52,805 nt of DNA, from assembly GCF_001552195.1 (NCBI RefSeq), contig NZ_BCQS01000047.1:1-52805 (forward strand), read 5' to 3'. Origin of the DNA: Actinomadura latina NBRC 106108 (lineage in GTDB: Bacteria > Actinomycetota > Actinomycetes > Streptosporangiales > Streptosporangiaceae). Position 1 is the first letter of the stretch, and each line of letters opens with the position of its first letter. Both the position numbers and the translations under genes were made by a program. Below, piece after piece: positions 40,515-48,985 of this stretch. The notes below the pieces were generated by a model. That model was given only the letters and a program-made list of their open reading frames with translations. It ran no database searches and was not told where the DNA came from.

Positions 40515-42914
40515 TCAGGGGAGTGTCCACTTCTGGTTGGTCCCGCCGTTGCAGTCCCAGATCACCAGCTGGGTGCCGTTGGCCGTGTTGGAGTTGGGTA
40601 CGTCCAGGCAGTGTCCGGACTGCACGCCCTTCAACGAGCCGTCCGGCTGCGGGCTCCAGAGCTGGTTGGTTCCGCCGTTGCAGTCCCACAGCTCGACCAG
40701 CGTTCCGTTGGACGTGCCCTGGCCGGTGACGTCGACGCACTTGCCGCCCGCTCCGCCGAGGCGCAGCATGCCGTTGCCCCACCACCACACCTGAGCTGAG
40801 CCGCCGTTGCAGTCCCAGATCTGGACGCGCGTGCCGTTGGCCGCCGAGCCGGCGTCGTCGTCCAGGCACTTGCCGGCCAGCCCCGACCTGACCGGGCCGA
40901 TGTGCGGCTGCGACGCGCTGCCCGGCGTGAGGGCGAGGTCGTCGAACTGGTCGGTCTGGTAGCCGGTGACGCCGAGTCCGGCCTGCCCGATCGTGTACGA
41001 GGCGTCGGTGGCGCTGCCGACGGTCACCCCGTCGACGGTGCCGGTCAGCGTCGTGTCCTGGAGTTTCAGTGAGAGCCGGTGCCACCGGTTCAGCCCGAGC
41101 GCCGTGGTGGTCCCGCTCGCCAGCGTCGTGAAGCGCCACGAGGTGTCGCTCTTGACGATCGACCATGCCCCGGAATCGCTGACCCGGAAATGGTAGGCGT
41201 TGAGGCCGTTGTTGTTGGTCGCCTGGAGGTTGACGCGGCCGAGCAGCTCGACGCTGCCGGACTGCTCCAGCATCGCGTCCGCGGCGACCGTGTAGTTGCC
41301 CCACGAGCCGTCGCCCATGATCGTATAGGGGGCGTTGTAGGACTCGTTGGTCCAGCGGATCGGGGTGGTGGGAGCCATCTGCCGCACACAGGAGCCGGAC
41401 CTGCCTCCGCCGCAGGCGACCCTCTGGAAGGCGCCGTTCATGTCGGAGAAGTACTTGGGCGAGGTGGTGGCGGCCGCGGTCTCGAAGTCGTCCGAGTACG
41501 GCAGGGCGAGCGCGGCGGCGGGCGGAGACGTCGCGGTGCCCTTGCCTTGGCCGGTCGTCGTCGTGATGGTGTAGACGGTCCCGGGCTGCAGGGTCAGGGA
41601 GTACCTGCCGCCCGAGGGCGTGACGTCCATGGCGTGCACGAAGTGGTCAGCCGGGTCGGAGGAGTTCACGTTGGTGGACCAGACGTGCACCTGGCCCGTG
41701 GACAGCCCGCCGGTGACGGTGAACGCCGCGGTCTGCGCCGCAGTGGCGTCCATCGTCTCGATGACGGTGGTGTAGTCGGAGCCGTTCGTCGACTTCATCG
41801 TCACGTAGCTGCCGTTCGACCGGCTGCCGCCGAGAAAGCCGCCGGCGGAGTCGATGTAGCGCCAGCCGGGCTTCGTGAACTGCGTGGTGTGCGCGGTGAC
41901 CCAAGTCGTCTTGCCGATGGAGTAATGGCCCGACCACGGCTGCGCGGCGACCGACATGCCGTCGGTGCTGTAGTGGAGGTTCGGATAGAGCGCCGCGATG
42001 ACCGGCCAGTTGATGTAGGAGGTCATGCGCCCGTCGATGTAGTCGCGGTTGATCGCGCGGGCGACGGCGGGGGCGCCGCCGTCGGCGTCCTCCGAGCCGT
42101 TCTCGCTGGCCCACAGCGGTTTGCCGAGGCCCTGGGCGGTGGACGTGCTCGGGCAGGAGGTGAACGCGGTCATGTAGCCGCACGGGTAGTGGGTTCCCAC
42201 GATGTCGACCGCGTTCCTGAAGGCCGGGTCGGAGGCCATGGCCTCGGCGACGTCCCACCCGCTGTCGGCCGCGACGACCTTGACGGATCCGTAGCCGCCG
42301 GCGACGAGGGCCGACTTGAGCTGCTCGTACCAGCCGGCGTTCCAGCCGCGTTCGTTCCATCCGCCCAGGTAGTCGATGTCCAGGTTGTGCTGCTTGGCAC
42401 AGCCGAGCCACGTCATCAGATAGTCGACCATGTCGCGGGACCAGAAGTTGCCGCCGCCGATCCAGCCGGGCGCGCCCCAGGCGAGGCCGTAGAGCCGGAT
42501 GCCGGGGTTGCGGGCCTTGGCCTGCTCGGCCAGCCACCACTCGTACCCCTGGCCGCAGTCGACGGCGCCCCGCACGTGCTCGTGGCTGGCCTCGGCGCCG
42601 TCGGTGGAGTTGGTGTCCCCGCCGACCTCGATCTTCAGGGTCTGCAACGAGGCGCCGTACCCCGGTTTGAACAGGTAGTCCAGGAGCCGGCTGCGCTGCG
42701 GCTCGGGATAGTCGATGAGCAGCCGGGAGTTTCCCCCGCCGCCACTGATCGCGCCGACGCCGTCGAAGACCAGACCGGGGCCGGTGCCGTCCAGGGTGAT
42801 CGACGTGGAGACCGCGGCGTGCGCGGAGCGGGCCGCGGTCACACCGGCCAGGGCGCTCACGAGGAGTACCAGGACGGCCAGGAGGGGGATGTGATGTCGT
42901 GCTGCCGGGGTCAT
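40515..42914 (-). CDS. Secreted GH59 beta-galactosidase (galactocerebrosidase-like) with ricin-type lectin domain
   Basis: A 799-residue secreted enzyme. The N-terminal barrel closely follows human galactocerebrosidase as I remember it: FDGVGAISGGGGNSRLLIDY, PEPQRSRLLDYLFKPGYGAS, LQTLKIEVGGDTNSTDG. The acid/base is Glu188 in GGWNERGWN and the nucleophile Glu271 in LWASENGSED. A beta-sandwich and a concanavalin-like domain (residues about 460-650) complete GH59. A ricin beta-trefoil follows, with three clear repeats (CLDDDAGSAANGTRVQIWDC, CVDVTGQGTSNGTLVELWDC, CLDVPNSNTANGTQLVIWDC). AAGGAG precedes the ATG at 42912-42914. A promoter and CGAATCGATTCG operator lie upstream. The natural substrate is probably a beta-galactan, not a sphingolipid. 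Confidence 0.92.
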   Translation of the reverse strand: MTPAARHHIPLLAVLVLLVSALAGVTAARSAHAAVSTSITLDGTGPGLVFDGVGAISGGGGNSRLLIDYPEPQRSRLLDYLFKPGYGASLQTLKIEVGGDTNSTDGAEASHEHVRGAVDCGQGYEWWLAEQAKARNPGIRLYGLAWGAPGWIGGGNFWSRDMVDYLMTWLGCAKQHNLDIDYLGGWNERGWNAGWYEQLKSALVAGGYGSVKVVAADSGWDVAEAMASDPAFRNAVDIVGTHYPCGYMTAFTSCPSTSTAQGLGKPLWASENGSEDADGGAPAVARAINRDYIDGRMTSYINWPVIAALYPNLHYSTDGMSVAAQPWSGHYSIGKTTWVTAHTTQFTKPGWRYIDSAGGFLGGSRSNGSYVTMKSTNGSDYTTVIETMDATAAQTAAFTVTGGLSTGQVHVWSTNVNSSDPADHFVHAMDVTPSGGRYSLTLQPGTVYTITTTTGQGKGTATSPPAAALALPYSDDFETAAATTSPKYFSDMNGAFQRVACGGGRSGSCVRQMAPTTPIRWTNESYNAPYTIMGDGSWGNYTVAADAMLEQSGSVELLGRVNLQATNNNGLNAYHFRVSDSGAWSIVKSDTSWRFTTLASGTTTALGLNRWHRLSLKLQDTTLTGTVDGVTVGSATDASYTIGQAGLGVTGYQTDQFDDLALTPGSASQPHIGPVRSGLAGKCLDDDAGSAANGTRVQIWDCNGGSAQVWWWGNGMLRLGGAGGKCVDVTGQGTSNGTLVELWDCNGGTNQLWSPQPDGSLKGVQSGHCLDVPNSNTANGTQLVIWDCNGGTNQKWTLP

Positions 42915-43045
42915 GCGGACTCCTTCGAGGGGGGAGCAGGAGAGGGAGCCGCGTCGCCACTAACCGCCTCTGACCGACGTCGGCTACCGGAGGCCGACCC
43001 GGCTCCAGGGGTTCGTGGGCGGGCGGAGGGCGTCGTCGAATCCGT

Positions 43046-43100
43046 CGAATCGATTCGCCGGATCCGCCCGGATGCTACGGCCAGGTTGAGGAGCGGTCAA
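43046..43100 (-). promoter_or_regulatory. GH59 promoter and CGAATCGATTCG operator
   Basis: On the leftward strand, TTGACC (43095-43100) and TAGCAT (43072-43077) have exactly 17 bases between them. The palindrome CGAATCGATTCG lies at 43046-43057, 14 bases past the -10, where a bound repressor would block start or early elongation. Confidence 0.75.
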
Positions 43101-43205
43101 TGGCGGGCTTCCCGGACTCGGCCGGCCCCCGCGAACCGATGGAAACGCGCCTGGTGGTGCACCCCGCGCCCGCGGCGGTCCTGCCGCCCGGACGACCGGA
43201 GCATG

Positions 43206-43216
43206 CGAAAGTTTCA
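43206..43216. promoter_or_regulatory. CGAAAGTTTCA inverted repeat
   Basis: Third copy of the GAAAGTTTC core in the island, between the two divergent CGAA-class promoters. It may let a second regulator act on both. Confidence 0.4.
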
Positions 43217-43279
43217 TGGCCGCCCGTGGACATGAGGCCGTTCCGCCTTTGCCTATGGCCACTCGGTGCATGCGAGCCA

Positions 43280-43325
43280 TTGACATCCCCCGGGCCCAGA
43301 CCTACGCTTCGCTCGAATCGATTCG
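43280..43325 (+). promoter_or_regulatory. Promoter and CGAATCGATTCG operator of the clan GH-A gene
   Basis: TTGACA (43280-43285), 17 bases, TACGCT (43303-43308), five bases, then CGAATCGATTCG (43314-43325) over the expected start site. This would leave a leader of about 170 bases before the GTG at 43486. Confidence 0.8.
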
Positions 43326-43485
43326 ATATCGTCCGCCATCGGACGGGACGCCCGTCCGCGCGCTCCCCGAGGTGCCGCCGGCCCGCGCCCGCACCGGCCC
43401 CCTGCCCGATCGCTCCCGAGCCGCCGGGCGCCTCATCGCCTGCCCCGTGATCCGACCACGCTCCCATCGCGAAGGAGTCACCCGC

Positions 43486-45324
43486 GTGGACACCACACTC
43501 GTCGGACGGCGCCGTGTCTTCGCCGCCGTACTGGCCATCTGCGCGCTCGTCGCCGCTTCCGTCGGCGTCCTCGCCGCACCGGCCCGCGGGGCGGACGAGT
43601 CCGTCGCCGTCGACTTCTCCACAGCGGGCGGGGCTCCGGCCTACCGGGCGTCCGGCTGGATCTACGGGATGACGGAGGACGCGTCGGCGCCCGCCGACCA
43701 CTTCTACCGGGACGTCGGGTTCCGCTTCATGCGCGCCGGCGGGGCGCAGCTCGACAGCCCGGGCGGCTGGGTGTCCGGCAAGTACGACCGCCGGTGGGAC
43801 GCGACCCGCGCGCAGATCCTGCGCACGCGGGCGCTGGGTGGTCAGTTCGTCCTGCTCGTCCACGACCTGTGGGGGGCCGACGGCTATCCGATCTCCCGCT
43901 TCCCCGGGGACAACGGCGACTGGACCGACTACGACGCCTTCCTCACGCGCGTGATCAACGATGTGCGGGCGACGGGCGTGCCGGTGCAGTGGGACCTCTG
44001 GAACGAGCCCAACATCACGCTCTTCTGGAACCGCCCCCAGTCCCAGTACTTCGAGCTGTGGCGGCGCGCGTACCAGCGCGTCCGGGCGGCCTTCCCGGCG
44101 CATCCGATCGTGGGCCCGAGCTGCGCGTGCGTCCCGTCGACGACGTACGCGTGGTGGAACCAGTTCCTCGACTTCGTCCGCGCCGACAACGTCGTGCCCG
44201 ACATCGTCAGCTGGCACGCCCTGCCGGGCGACCCGGTGGCCAATGTCGCGGCGGCGAACACCACCCTCGATTCGAGGGGCATCCCGCACCCGCGCCCGTA
44301 CCAGATCAACGAGTACGGGGCGTCCAGCGAGCAGAACCCGGGCGACGGCGCCTGGTACATCGCGCGGCTGGAGCGGGCCGGAGCCGACGGCCTGCGCGCC
44401 AACTGGGCGGGCGGCGCGAACCTGCACAACGACCTGGCGAACCTGCTCGTCCGCGACTCGGCGGGCCGGCATCTGCCGAGGGGCGAGTGGTGGGTCTACC
44501 GCTTCTACGGCTCGCAGACCGGCCGGATCGTCGACGTGACGCCCAGCTCCGCGTACGACGCGTTCGCCACCAAGGCGGACGGAGCCGCAAAAATCCTGGT
44601 CGGCGGAGGGGGCACGACGGGCAACCTCGCGGTCGCCCTGCGGCGCCTCGACTCCACGAGCGGCATCGTGCGGAACAACCAGGTACGGGTCGTCGCTCAG
44701 CGCATTCCGTACAACGGCGGCGGCGCGGTCCAGGGCCCGGTCACCGTTCAGGACAGTGTCGTGACCCTGTCGAACAACGGTACGACGATCAATCTGCCGC
44801 ACAGCAACGCCGACGACACCTTCACGCTCACGCTCCTGCCTCCTTCCGCCGATAGCGGCTTCCAGTCCGTCGCGGTCGCCCAGCACTCCCAGCAGTGCCT
44901 GGACAACACGAACTTGAGCACTGCCGACGGCAACCAGCAGCAGCAGTACTACTGCGAGGGCGGCGACCAGCAACTGTGGGACTTCCGCCCCGTCCAGGGA
45001 GCCGAGGGCGCCTACACCGTCGTCAACCGGCAGACGGGAAAGTGCCTCGACGTCAACGGCGCGTCCACGGCCGACGGAGCCGCCGTCCAGCAGTGGACCT
45101 GTCTCAACGGAGCGGCGAACCAGCAGTTCACCCTGCGGAGGGTCGCCTACTCCGGCAGCGATCTCCGCGACTACCAGCTCGTCGCCCGGCACAGTGGCAA
45201 GTGCGTCGACGTCAGCGGCGTCTCGACGGCCGCGCATGCCCCGGTCATTCAGTGGACCTGCAGACCTGTCGGCCAGAGCAGTCCGCTCAACCAGACCTGG
45301 CGGCTCTGGGGCAGAGGAGCCTAG
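43486..45324 (+). CDS. Secreted clan GH-A glycoside hydrolase (GH39-like, family uncertain) with ricin-type domain
   Basis: A 612-residue secreted protein. After a signal peptide (RRRVFAAVLAICALVAAS...ARGA) comes a TIM barrel with clan GH-A catalytic glutamates: acid/base in VQWDLWNEPNITLFW and nucleophile in YQINEYGASSEQNPG. RFMRAGGAQLDSPGGW and PDIVSWHALPGDP are other barrel strands. The order resembles GH39, but I cannot place it firmly; GH30- or GH79-like families remain possible. A beta-sandwich follows, then a ricin beta-trefoil (QQCLDNTNLSTADGNQQQ, GKCLDVNGASTADGAAVQQW, GKCVDVSGVSTAAHAPVIQW). GAAGGAG precedes the GTG at 43486. Its promoter carries the island's common operator, so it acts with GH54, GH59 and the importer. 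Confidence 0.8.
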   Translation: MDTTLVGRRRVFAAVLAICALVAASVGVLAAPARGADESVAVDFSTAGGAPAYRASGWIYGMTEDASAPADHFYRDVGFRFMRAGGAQLDSPGGWVSGKYDRRWDATRAQILRTRALGGQFVLLVHDLWGADGYPISRFPGDNGDWTDYDAFLTRVINDVRATGVPVQWDLWNEPNITLFWNRPQSQYFELWRRAYQRVRAAFPAHPIVGPSCACVPSTTYAWWNQFLDFVRADNVVPDIVSWHALPGDPVANVAAANTTLDSRGIPHPRPYQINEYGASSEQNPGDGAWYIARLERAGADGLRANWAGGANLHNDLANLLVRDSAGRHLPRGEWWVYRFYGSQTGRIVDVTPSSAYDAFATKADGAAKILVGGGGTTGNLAVALRRLDSTSGIVRNNQVRVVAQRIPYNGGGAVQGPVTVQDSVVTLSNNGTTINLPHSNADDTFTLTLLPPSADSGFQSVAVAQHSQQCLDNTNLSTADGNQQQQYYCEGGDQQLWDFRPVQGAEGAYTVVNRQTGKCLDVNGASTADGAAVQQWTCLNGAANQQFTLRRVAYSGSDLRDYQLVARHSGKCVDVSGVSTAAHAPVIQWTCRPVGQSSPLNQTWRLWGRGA

Positions 45325-45339
45325 GTCCTCGGAGGCGAG

Positions 45340-45376
45340 CCGGCCCGGCGGCGAGGCCGTCCCGCCGCCGGGCCGG
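45340..45376. terminator. Perfect 14-bp hairpin between convergent genes
   Basis: CCGGCCCGGCGGCG (45340-45353) pairs with its reverse complement at 45363-45376 across nine bases, in the 57-base gap between the stops at 45324 and 45382. Confidence 0.75.
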
Positions 45377-45381
45377 ACGCG

Positions 45382-47112
45382 TCAGCCGTTCGAGGAGCCC
45401 GGTGTCGTCGTCGCCCGGCGCTCATGGGCGGCGGCGAGGATGAGGTAGGCGCTGGCCGTCCAGGTGTAGGCGCGGTCGCGCAGGCCGGTGCCGCCGCGTG
45501 CGTCGAAGTTCTCCGCGAACCCCGACTTCTCGCACAGGGAGCGGAAGCGCGCACTGATCTCGTCGGCCAGGCCCGGGTACCCGGCGCGGCGGAGACCGTC
45601 CTCGATGAGGACCGTGGCGGGCGCCCAGATCGGCCCGCGCCAGTACCCGTCGTCCCGGTAGTGCGGCGAGCCGGGCAGCTCGGTCGCGAGACCGAAGGGG
45701 GTCAGATGCGCCTCGACCGCCGCCGCGAGCGCCGCGCGGACCGTCTCGGGCAGTTCGTCTCCCAGGACGATCGGCACGAGGTCGAGCAGGCTGGAGCTCG
45801 ACCAGGTCCGTCCGGAGTGCGCGGCGCGGGCGACGAAGCGGTCATCGGCCCACAGTTCGGCGAGCAGCGCGTCGCGCATGCGGTCGGCCGCCCGGGTCCA
45901 GCGGGCCGAGGCGCCGGGACGCGCGAGCCCGGCCGCCTGGCGGGCGAGTTCGCGCATCTGGAGGACGAGGAAGGCGGCCAGGTCGGCGGTCTCGACGACG
46001 CGTCCGGGGTCGAAGGTGGTCGCGTTGTCCCAGCCGCTGTCGTTGCCGTGCTGGTAGTGGGCGAGCTCGTGGCCGGGGACGCGCCGGGAGGCCAGCCAGA
46101 ACTCGGTCCACCGCTCCAGCCTCCGGTAGACCGCCTCTCGCTCGCCTTCGTGCGGCGGGCCGAGCCGCCGCAGGGCCCAGCCGTGGACGGGCGGCTTGAC
46201 GAAGTTGTAGAGGATCTCGGAGTGCGTGATCGAGTCGGGCAGGGCGCCGGCGGCGTCCTGGTGGTCGAAGACCAGCTGGAACTGGTCCCAGGCGAGGTCC
46301 GGCAGGCCGTCGGCGAGGGCGATCGCGTTGAAGCAGTGGTCCCAGCTCCAGACCTTGTCCATCCAGTGCTTGGACATCAGGACGGCCGGCCGGGTCACGA
46401 AGCCGGCCGGCCGCACCGTGGCGGACCACAGGACGTAGGCGGCGAGCCCGGCGGCGGGCGTCCGGTCGCTGCGCCAGGGTGCCACCGCGTCGCGGAACGA
46501 TTCGAATTCCGTCCGGGCGGCCTCGACCGCCCCGGTGAAGGGCATGCCGCTCGTGTACGGGACGCGCGCCGTCTCGTACTCCTCGATGGCGAGCTCCCAC
46601 GGCTTGCCGTCGCCCGGCAGCACGAGGCCGCGTTCGGTGGCGCCGAGAGCCTGCACTCCCAGTTCCCCGACAACCGATCCGGCCAGCAGTGTGATGCGGT
46701 AGCGGCGTCCTGACTGGTACACGGTGAACACCCAGGAGCCGTCACCGGGGTCCCGGTAGAAGTACGGTCCGCTGAACGGTGTCAGGACCTTGTCGGCCGC
46801 CAGCAGGCGCAGGCCGAGGCCCCGACCGCGCACGCGCACCGCGTCCGGGGTCTCGTAGGCGAGGTCGATCCGGCCGGAGCCGCAGGTCCAGGTGAGCATG
46901 TAGGGCGTGGCGGCGACGGTCGTCTCGGCACGGGCGTCCGCCACGGTGGGGACCAGCCTCAGGATCGGATGCATGCCGTTCTGGTGGGACACCAGGTGGA
47001 TGTCCCGCGCGTACGTGTTCTCCTTCACCACCGGAGAGAAGCCGAACCAGGATCCGCGAAAGCTGAAGGGGATCTCCTCCAGGGAGAACGCCTCGTCTGC
47101 GGCGACGGCCAT
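45382..47112 (-). CDS. Cytoplasmic GH63/MGH1-like alpha/alpha-barrel glycosidase
   Basis: A 576-residue protein without a signal peptide. An N-terminal beta-sandwich (RGSWFGFSPVVKENTYARDI) precedes an (alpha/alpha)6 barrel with motifs of the GH63/MGH1/trehalase-like clan: KVWSWDHCFNAIALADGLPD, YQHGNDSGWDNATTF and YWRGPIWAPATVLIEDGL; the Asp in WSWDH and an acidic residue in the late block are probable catalytic positions. Relatives cleave alpha-glycosidic bonds, for example of mannosylglycerate or glucosyl units. It lies downstream of the ABC permease genes on the same strand with a 72-base gap holding four tandem 13-bp repeats, so it likely processes the imported oligosaccharide. Confidence 0.75.
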   Translation of the reverse strand: MAVAADEAFSLEEIPFSFRGSWFGFSPVVKENTYARDIHLVSHQNGMHPILRLVPTVADARAETTVAATPYMLTWTCGSGRIDLAYETPDAVRVRGRGLGLRLLAADKVLTPFSGPYFYRDPGDGSWVFTVYQSGRRYRITLLAGSVVGELGVQALGATERGLVLPGDGKPWELAIEEYETARVPYTSGMPFTGAVEAARTEFESFRDAVAPWRSDRTPAAGLAAYVLWSATVRPAGFVTRPAVLMSKHWMDKVWSWDHCFNAIALADGLPDLAWDQFQLVFDHQDAAGALPDSITHSEILYNFVKPPVHGWALRRLGPPHEGEREAVYRRLERWTEFWLASRRVPGHELAHYQHGNDSGWDNATTFDPGRVVETADLAAFLVLQMRELARQAAGLARPGASARWTRAADRMRDALLAELWADDRFVARAAHSGRTWSSSSLLDLVPIVLGDELPETVRAALAAAVEAHLTPFGLATELPGSPHYRDDGYWRGPIWAPATVLIEDGLRRAGYPGLADEISARFRSLCEKSGFAENFDARGGTGLRDRAYTWTASAYLILAAAHERRATTTPGSSNG

Positions 47113-47127
47113 GAAAGGCGGGTCCCT

Positions 47128-47179
47128 TCTGTCGCGGTGGTCTGTCGCGGTGGTCTGTCGCGGTGGTCTGTCACGGTGG
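47128..47179 (-). repeat. Four tandem 13-bp repeats before the GH63-like gene
   Basis: TCTGTCGCGGTGG occurs at 47128-47140, 47141-47153, 47154-47166, and as TCTGTCACGGTGG at 47167-47179. The array fills the gap between permease stop and GH63-like start, just upstream of its ribosome-binding site, and is non-coding. Confidence 0.9.
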
Positions 47180-47184
47180 CGGGG

Positions 47185-48003
47185 TCAGTGCTTGACCGCG
47201 CCCGCCGTGACGCCCGCGGCGACATAGCGCTGGGCGATCACCAGGAGGACGGCGGCGGGCACGGACGCGACGACGGCGGTGGCCATGATCGCGTTCCACT
47301 GCTGGTTGTTGTTGCCGATGTAGTGGTAGATGCCGAGGGTGATCGGCCGGCGGCGGCCCCCGCCGTCGAGGGTGCTGGCGAAGATGAAGTCCGACCAGGC
47401 CCACAGGAACGCGAACAGCGACACCGTGACGAGCGCGTTCCGGCTGACCGGCAGGACGATCGACCAGAGCGTCCGCAGGTTCCCCGCGCCGTCCACCCGG
47501 GCCGCCTGCAGCAGCTCCTCCGGGATGCCCGACATGAACGCGGTGAGGACGAGGACGGCGAACGGGACGGCAAGCGTGGAGTCGGCCACGACCAGCCCGG
47601 GCACGGTGTTGAGCACCCCGGCGCGGAGGAAGATGGCGTAGAACCCCATCGCCATGACGATCCCCGGGATCATCTGGGCGATCAGCAGCGCGAAGCTCAG
47701 CGCTCCGCCGCCCCGCGGGTGCAGCTTGGCCAGCGAGTACGCGGCGGGCGCCGCGAGCAGCAGGGTCAGCGCCACGGTGCCCAGCCCCACGAGCATGCTG
47801 TTGCCCAGGTAGGGCAACTGCTGGTCGAAGACCGCCCGGTAGCCGTCCAGGGTGCCGCCGACCGGGACCAGCGAGGGCGGGCTCTTGCGCATGTCCTGGT
47901 CGCGGGTGAACGAGACGTTGATCATCCAGTAGACCGGGAACAGCATCACTCCGGTCAGCGCCAGTCCGATCACGGTCTTCCACCGGCGGCGGGACGCGCT
48001 CAT
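47185..48003 (-). CDS. Sugar ABC importer permease 2 (CUT1, MalG-like)
   Basis: A 272-residue inner-membrane permease of the carbohydrate uptake CUT1 class. Six hydrophobic segments are visible (TVIGLALTGVMLFPVYWMI, LVGLGTVALTLLLAAPAAYS, LSFALLIAQMIPGIVMAMGF and others). The EAA loop that binds the ATPase reads EELLQAARVDGAGNLRTLW with the conserved Gly. The ATG at 48001-48003 overlaps the upstream permease stop, so both are made together. The ATPase gene is absent, as usual for actinomycete CUT1 importers that share an MsiK-type ATPase. Confidence 0.92.
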   Translation of the reverse strand: MSASRRRWKTVIGLALTGVMLFPVYWMINVSFTRDQDMRKSPPSLVPVGGTLDGYRAVFDQQLPYLGNSMLVGLGTVALTLLLAAPAAYSLAKLHPRGGGALSFALLIAQMIPGIVMAMGFYAIFLRAGVLNTVPGLVVADSTLAVPFAVLVLTAFMSGIPEELLQAARVDGAGNLRTLWSIVLPVSRNALVTVSLFAFLWAWSDFIFASTLDGGGRRRPITLGIYHYIGNNNQQWNAIMATAVVASVPAAVLLVIAQRYVAAGVTAGAVKH

Positions 48004-48968
48004 GTGGGGACCTGCCTTCGCTGCACGCGGATGTAGAGGAGTCCGAAGGCCAGGGCGGCGAGGATGAGCAGGTTCCCGACCGCCGCGCCCGGGCCGAACG
48101 CCGGCAGCAGGTTGCCGAACCCGAGCCGGTACGACCAGGTGGCGAACGTGGTGGAGGACGTGCTCGGCCCGCCCCTGGTCATGATCCAGATGATGTCGAA
48201 GACCTTCAGCGTGTAGACCAGCCCCAGCAGGAGGGTGATCGCCGAGACCGGGCGCAGCAGCGGGAAGGTCACGTGCCAGAACCGCTGCCGGCCGTTCGCG
48301 CCGTCCAGTTCGGCCGCCTCGTAGAGGGCCGGGTCGATCGCCTGCAGACCCGCGTAGAGCACGACCAGGTTGAACGGGACGCCGATCCAGATGTTGGCGA
48401 TGGTCACCGCCCACAGCGACCAGTCCGGCGAGGTCAGCCAGCCGACCGGGCCGACCCCGGCGGCGCCCAGCGCCGCGTTCACGACGCCGGAGTCGCTGTC
48501 CAGCATCCAGGACCAGGTCGAGGACGACACGATCAGCGGCAGCAGCCACGGGATCAGGAACAGCGCCCGCAGGGTGGCCGACAGCCGGAAGTTCCGGTGG
48601 AAGAAGACGGCGAGCGCGAGCCCGATCGCGAACTGGCAGGCCAGCGACACGAGAGTGAACACCGCCGTGTGCCACAGCGCGGGCCCGAACGTCGGATCGT
48701 CCAGCACCTCGGCGTAGTTGGAGAAGCCGGTGAAGGGCGCGTCGCCCTGGACGAACGAGCGAACCGTGTAGTCGCGCAGGCTCAGGTCGAGGTTCCGGTA
48801 GAGCGGATAGGCGTAGAAGGCCAGCAGGTAGACGGCGACCGGGGTCAGGAAGCCCCATGCCGCCCACTGCCCGGACCGGGGTCGGCGCGGTGCCCTCTGG
48901 CCGCCGCGTCCCGCCGTCGGCGCGGACCGGGCGGCGGGCCGGGCGGCCGTCGGTGCGGCTCGGTTCAT
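48000..48968 (-). CDS. Sugar ABC importer permease 1 (CUT1, MalF-like)
   Basis: A 322-residue inner-membrane permease. A basic, Ala/Pro-rich cytoplasmic N-terminus of about 35 residues is followed by six hydrophobic segments (WGFLTPVAVYLLAFYAYPLY, FTLVSLACQFAIGLALAVFF, LRALFLIPWLLPLIVSSSTW, and others). The EAA loop is PALYEAAELDGANGRQRFWH. The ATG at 48966-48968 is 17 bases after the binding-protein gene; longer in-frame starts would run into it. Forms the membrane channel with permease 2. Confidence 0.92.
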   Translation of the reverse strand: MNRAAPTAARPAARSAPTAGRGGQRAPRRPRSGQWAAWGFLTPVAVYLLAFYAYPLYRNLDLSLRDYTVRSFVQGDAPFTGFSNYAEVLDDPTFGPALWHTAVFTLVSLACQFAIGLALAVFFHRNFRLSATLRALFLIPWLLPLIVSSSTWSWMLDSDSGVVNAALGAAGVGPVGWLTSPDWSLWAVTIANIWIGVPFNLVVLYAGLQAIDPALYEAAELDGANGRQRFWHVTFPLLRPVSAITLLLGLVYTLKVFDIIWIMTRGGPSTSSTTFATWSYRLGFGNLLPAFGPGAAVGNLLILAALAFGLLYIRVQRRQVPT

Positions 48969-48985
48969 CCTGTGCCGTCCCGGCC

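Larger units (their letters stand above)
42915..43485. other. Divergent promoter region between GH59 and the clan GH-A gene
   Basis: About 570 bases without a supported gene, holding two promoters facing apart, each with a CGAATCGATTCG operator, plus a GAAAGTTTC site between them. Confidence 0.65.

Noticed and set aside
27638..43485. The hydrolase island as a mobile element
   Set aside because: No integrase, transposase, tRNA or flanking direct repeat was seen, and base composition matches the rest of the window.
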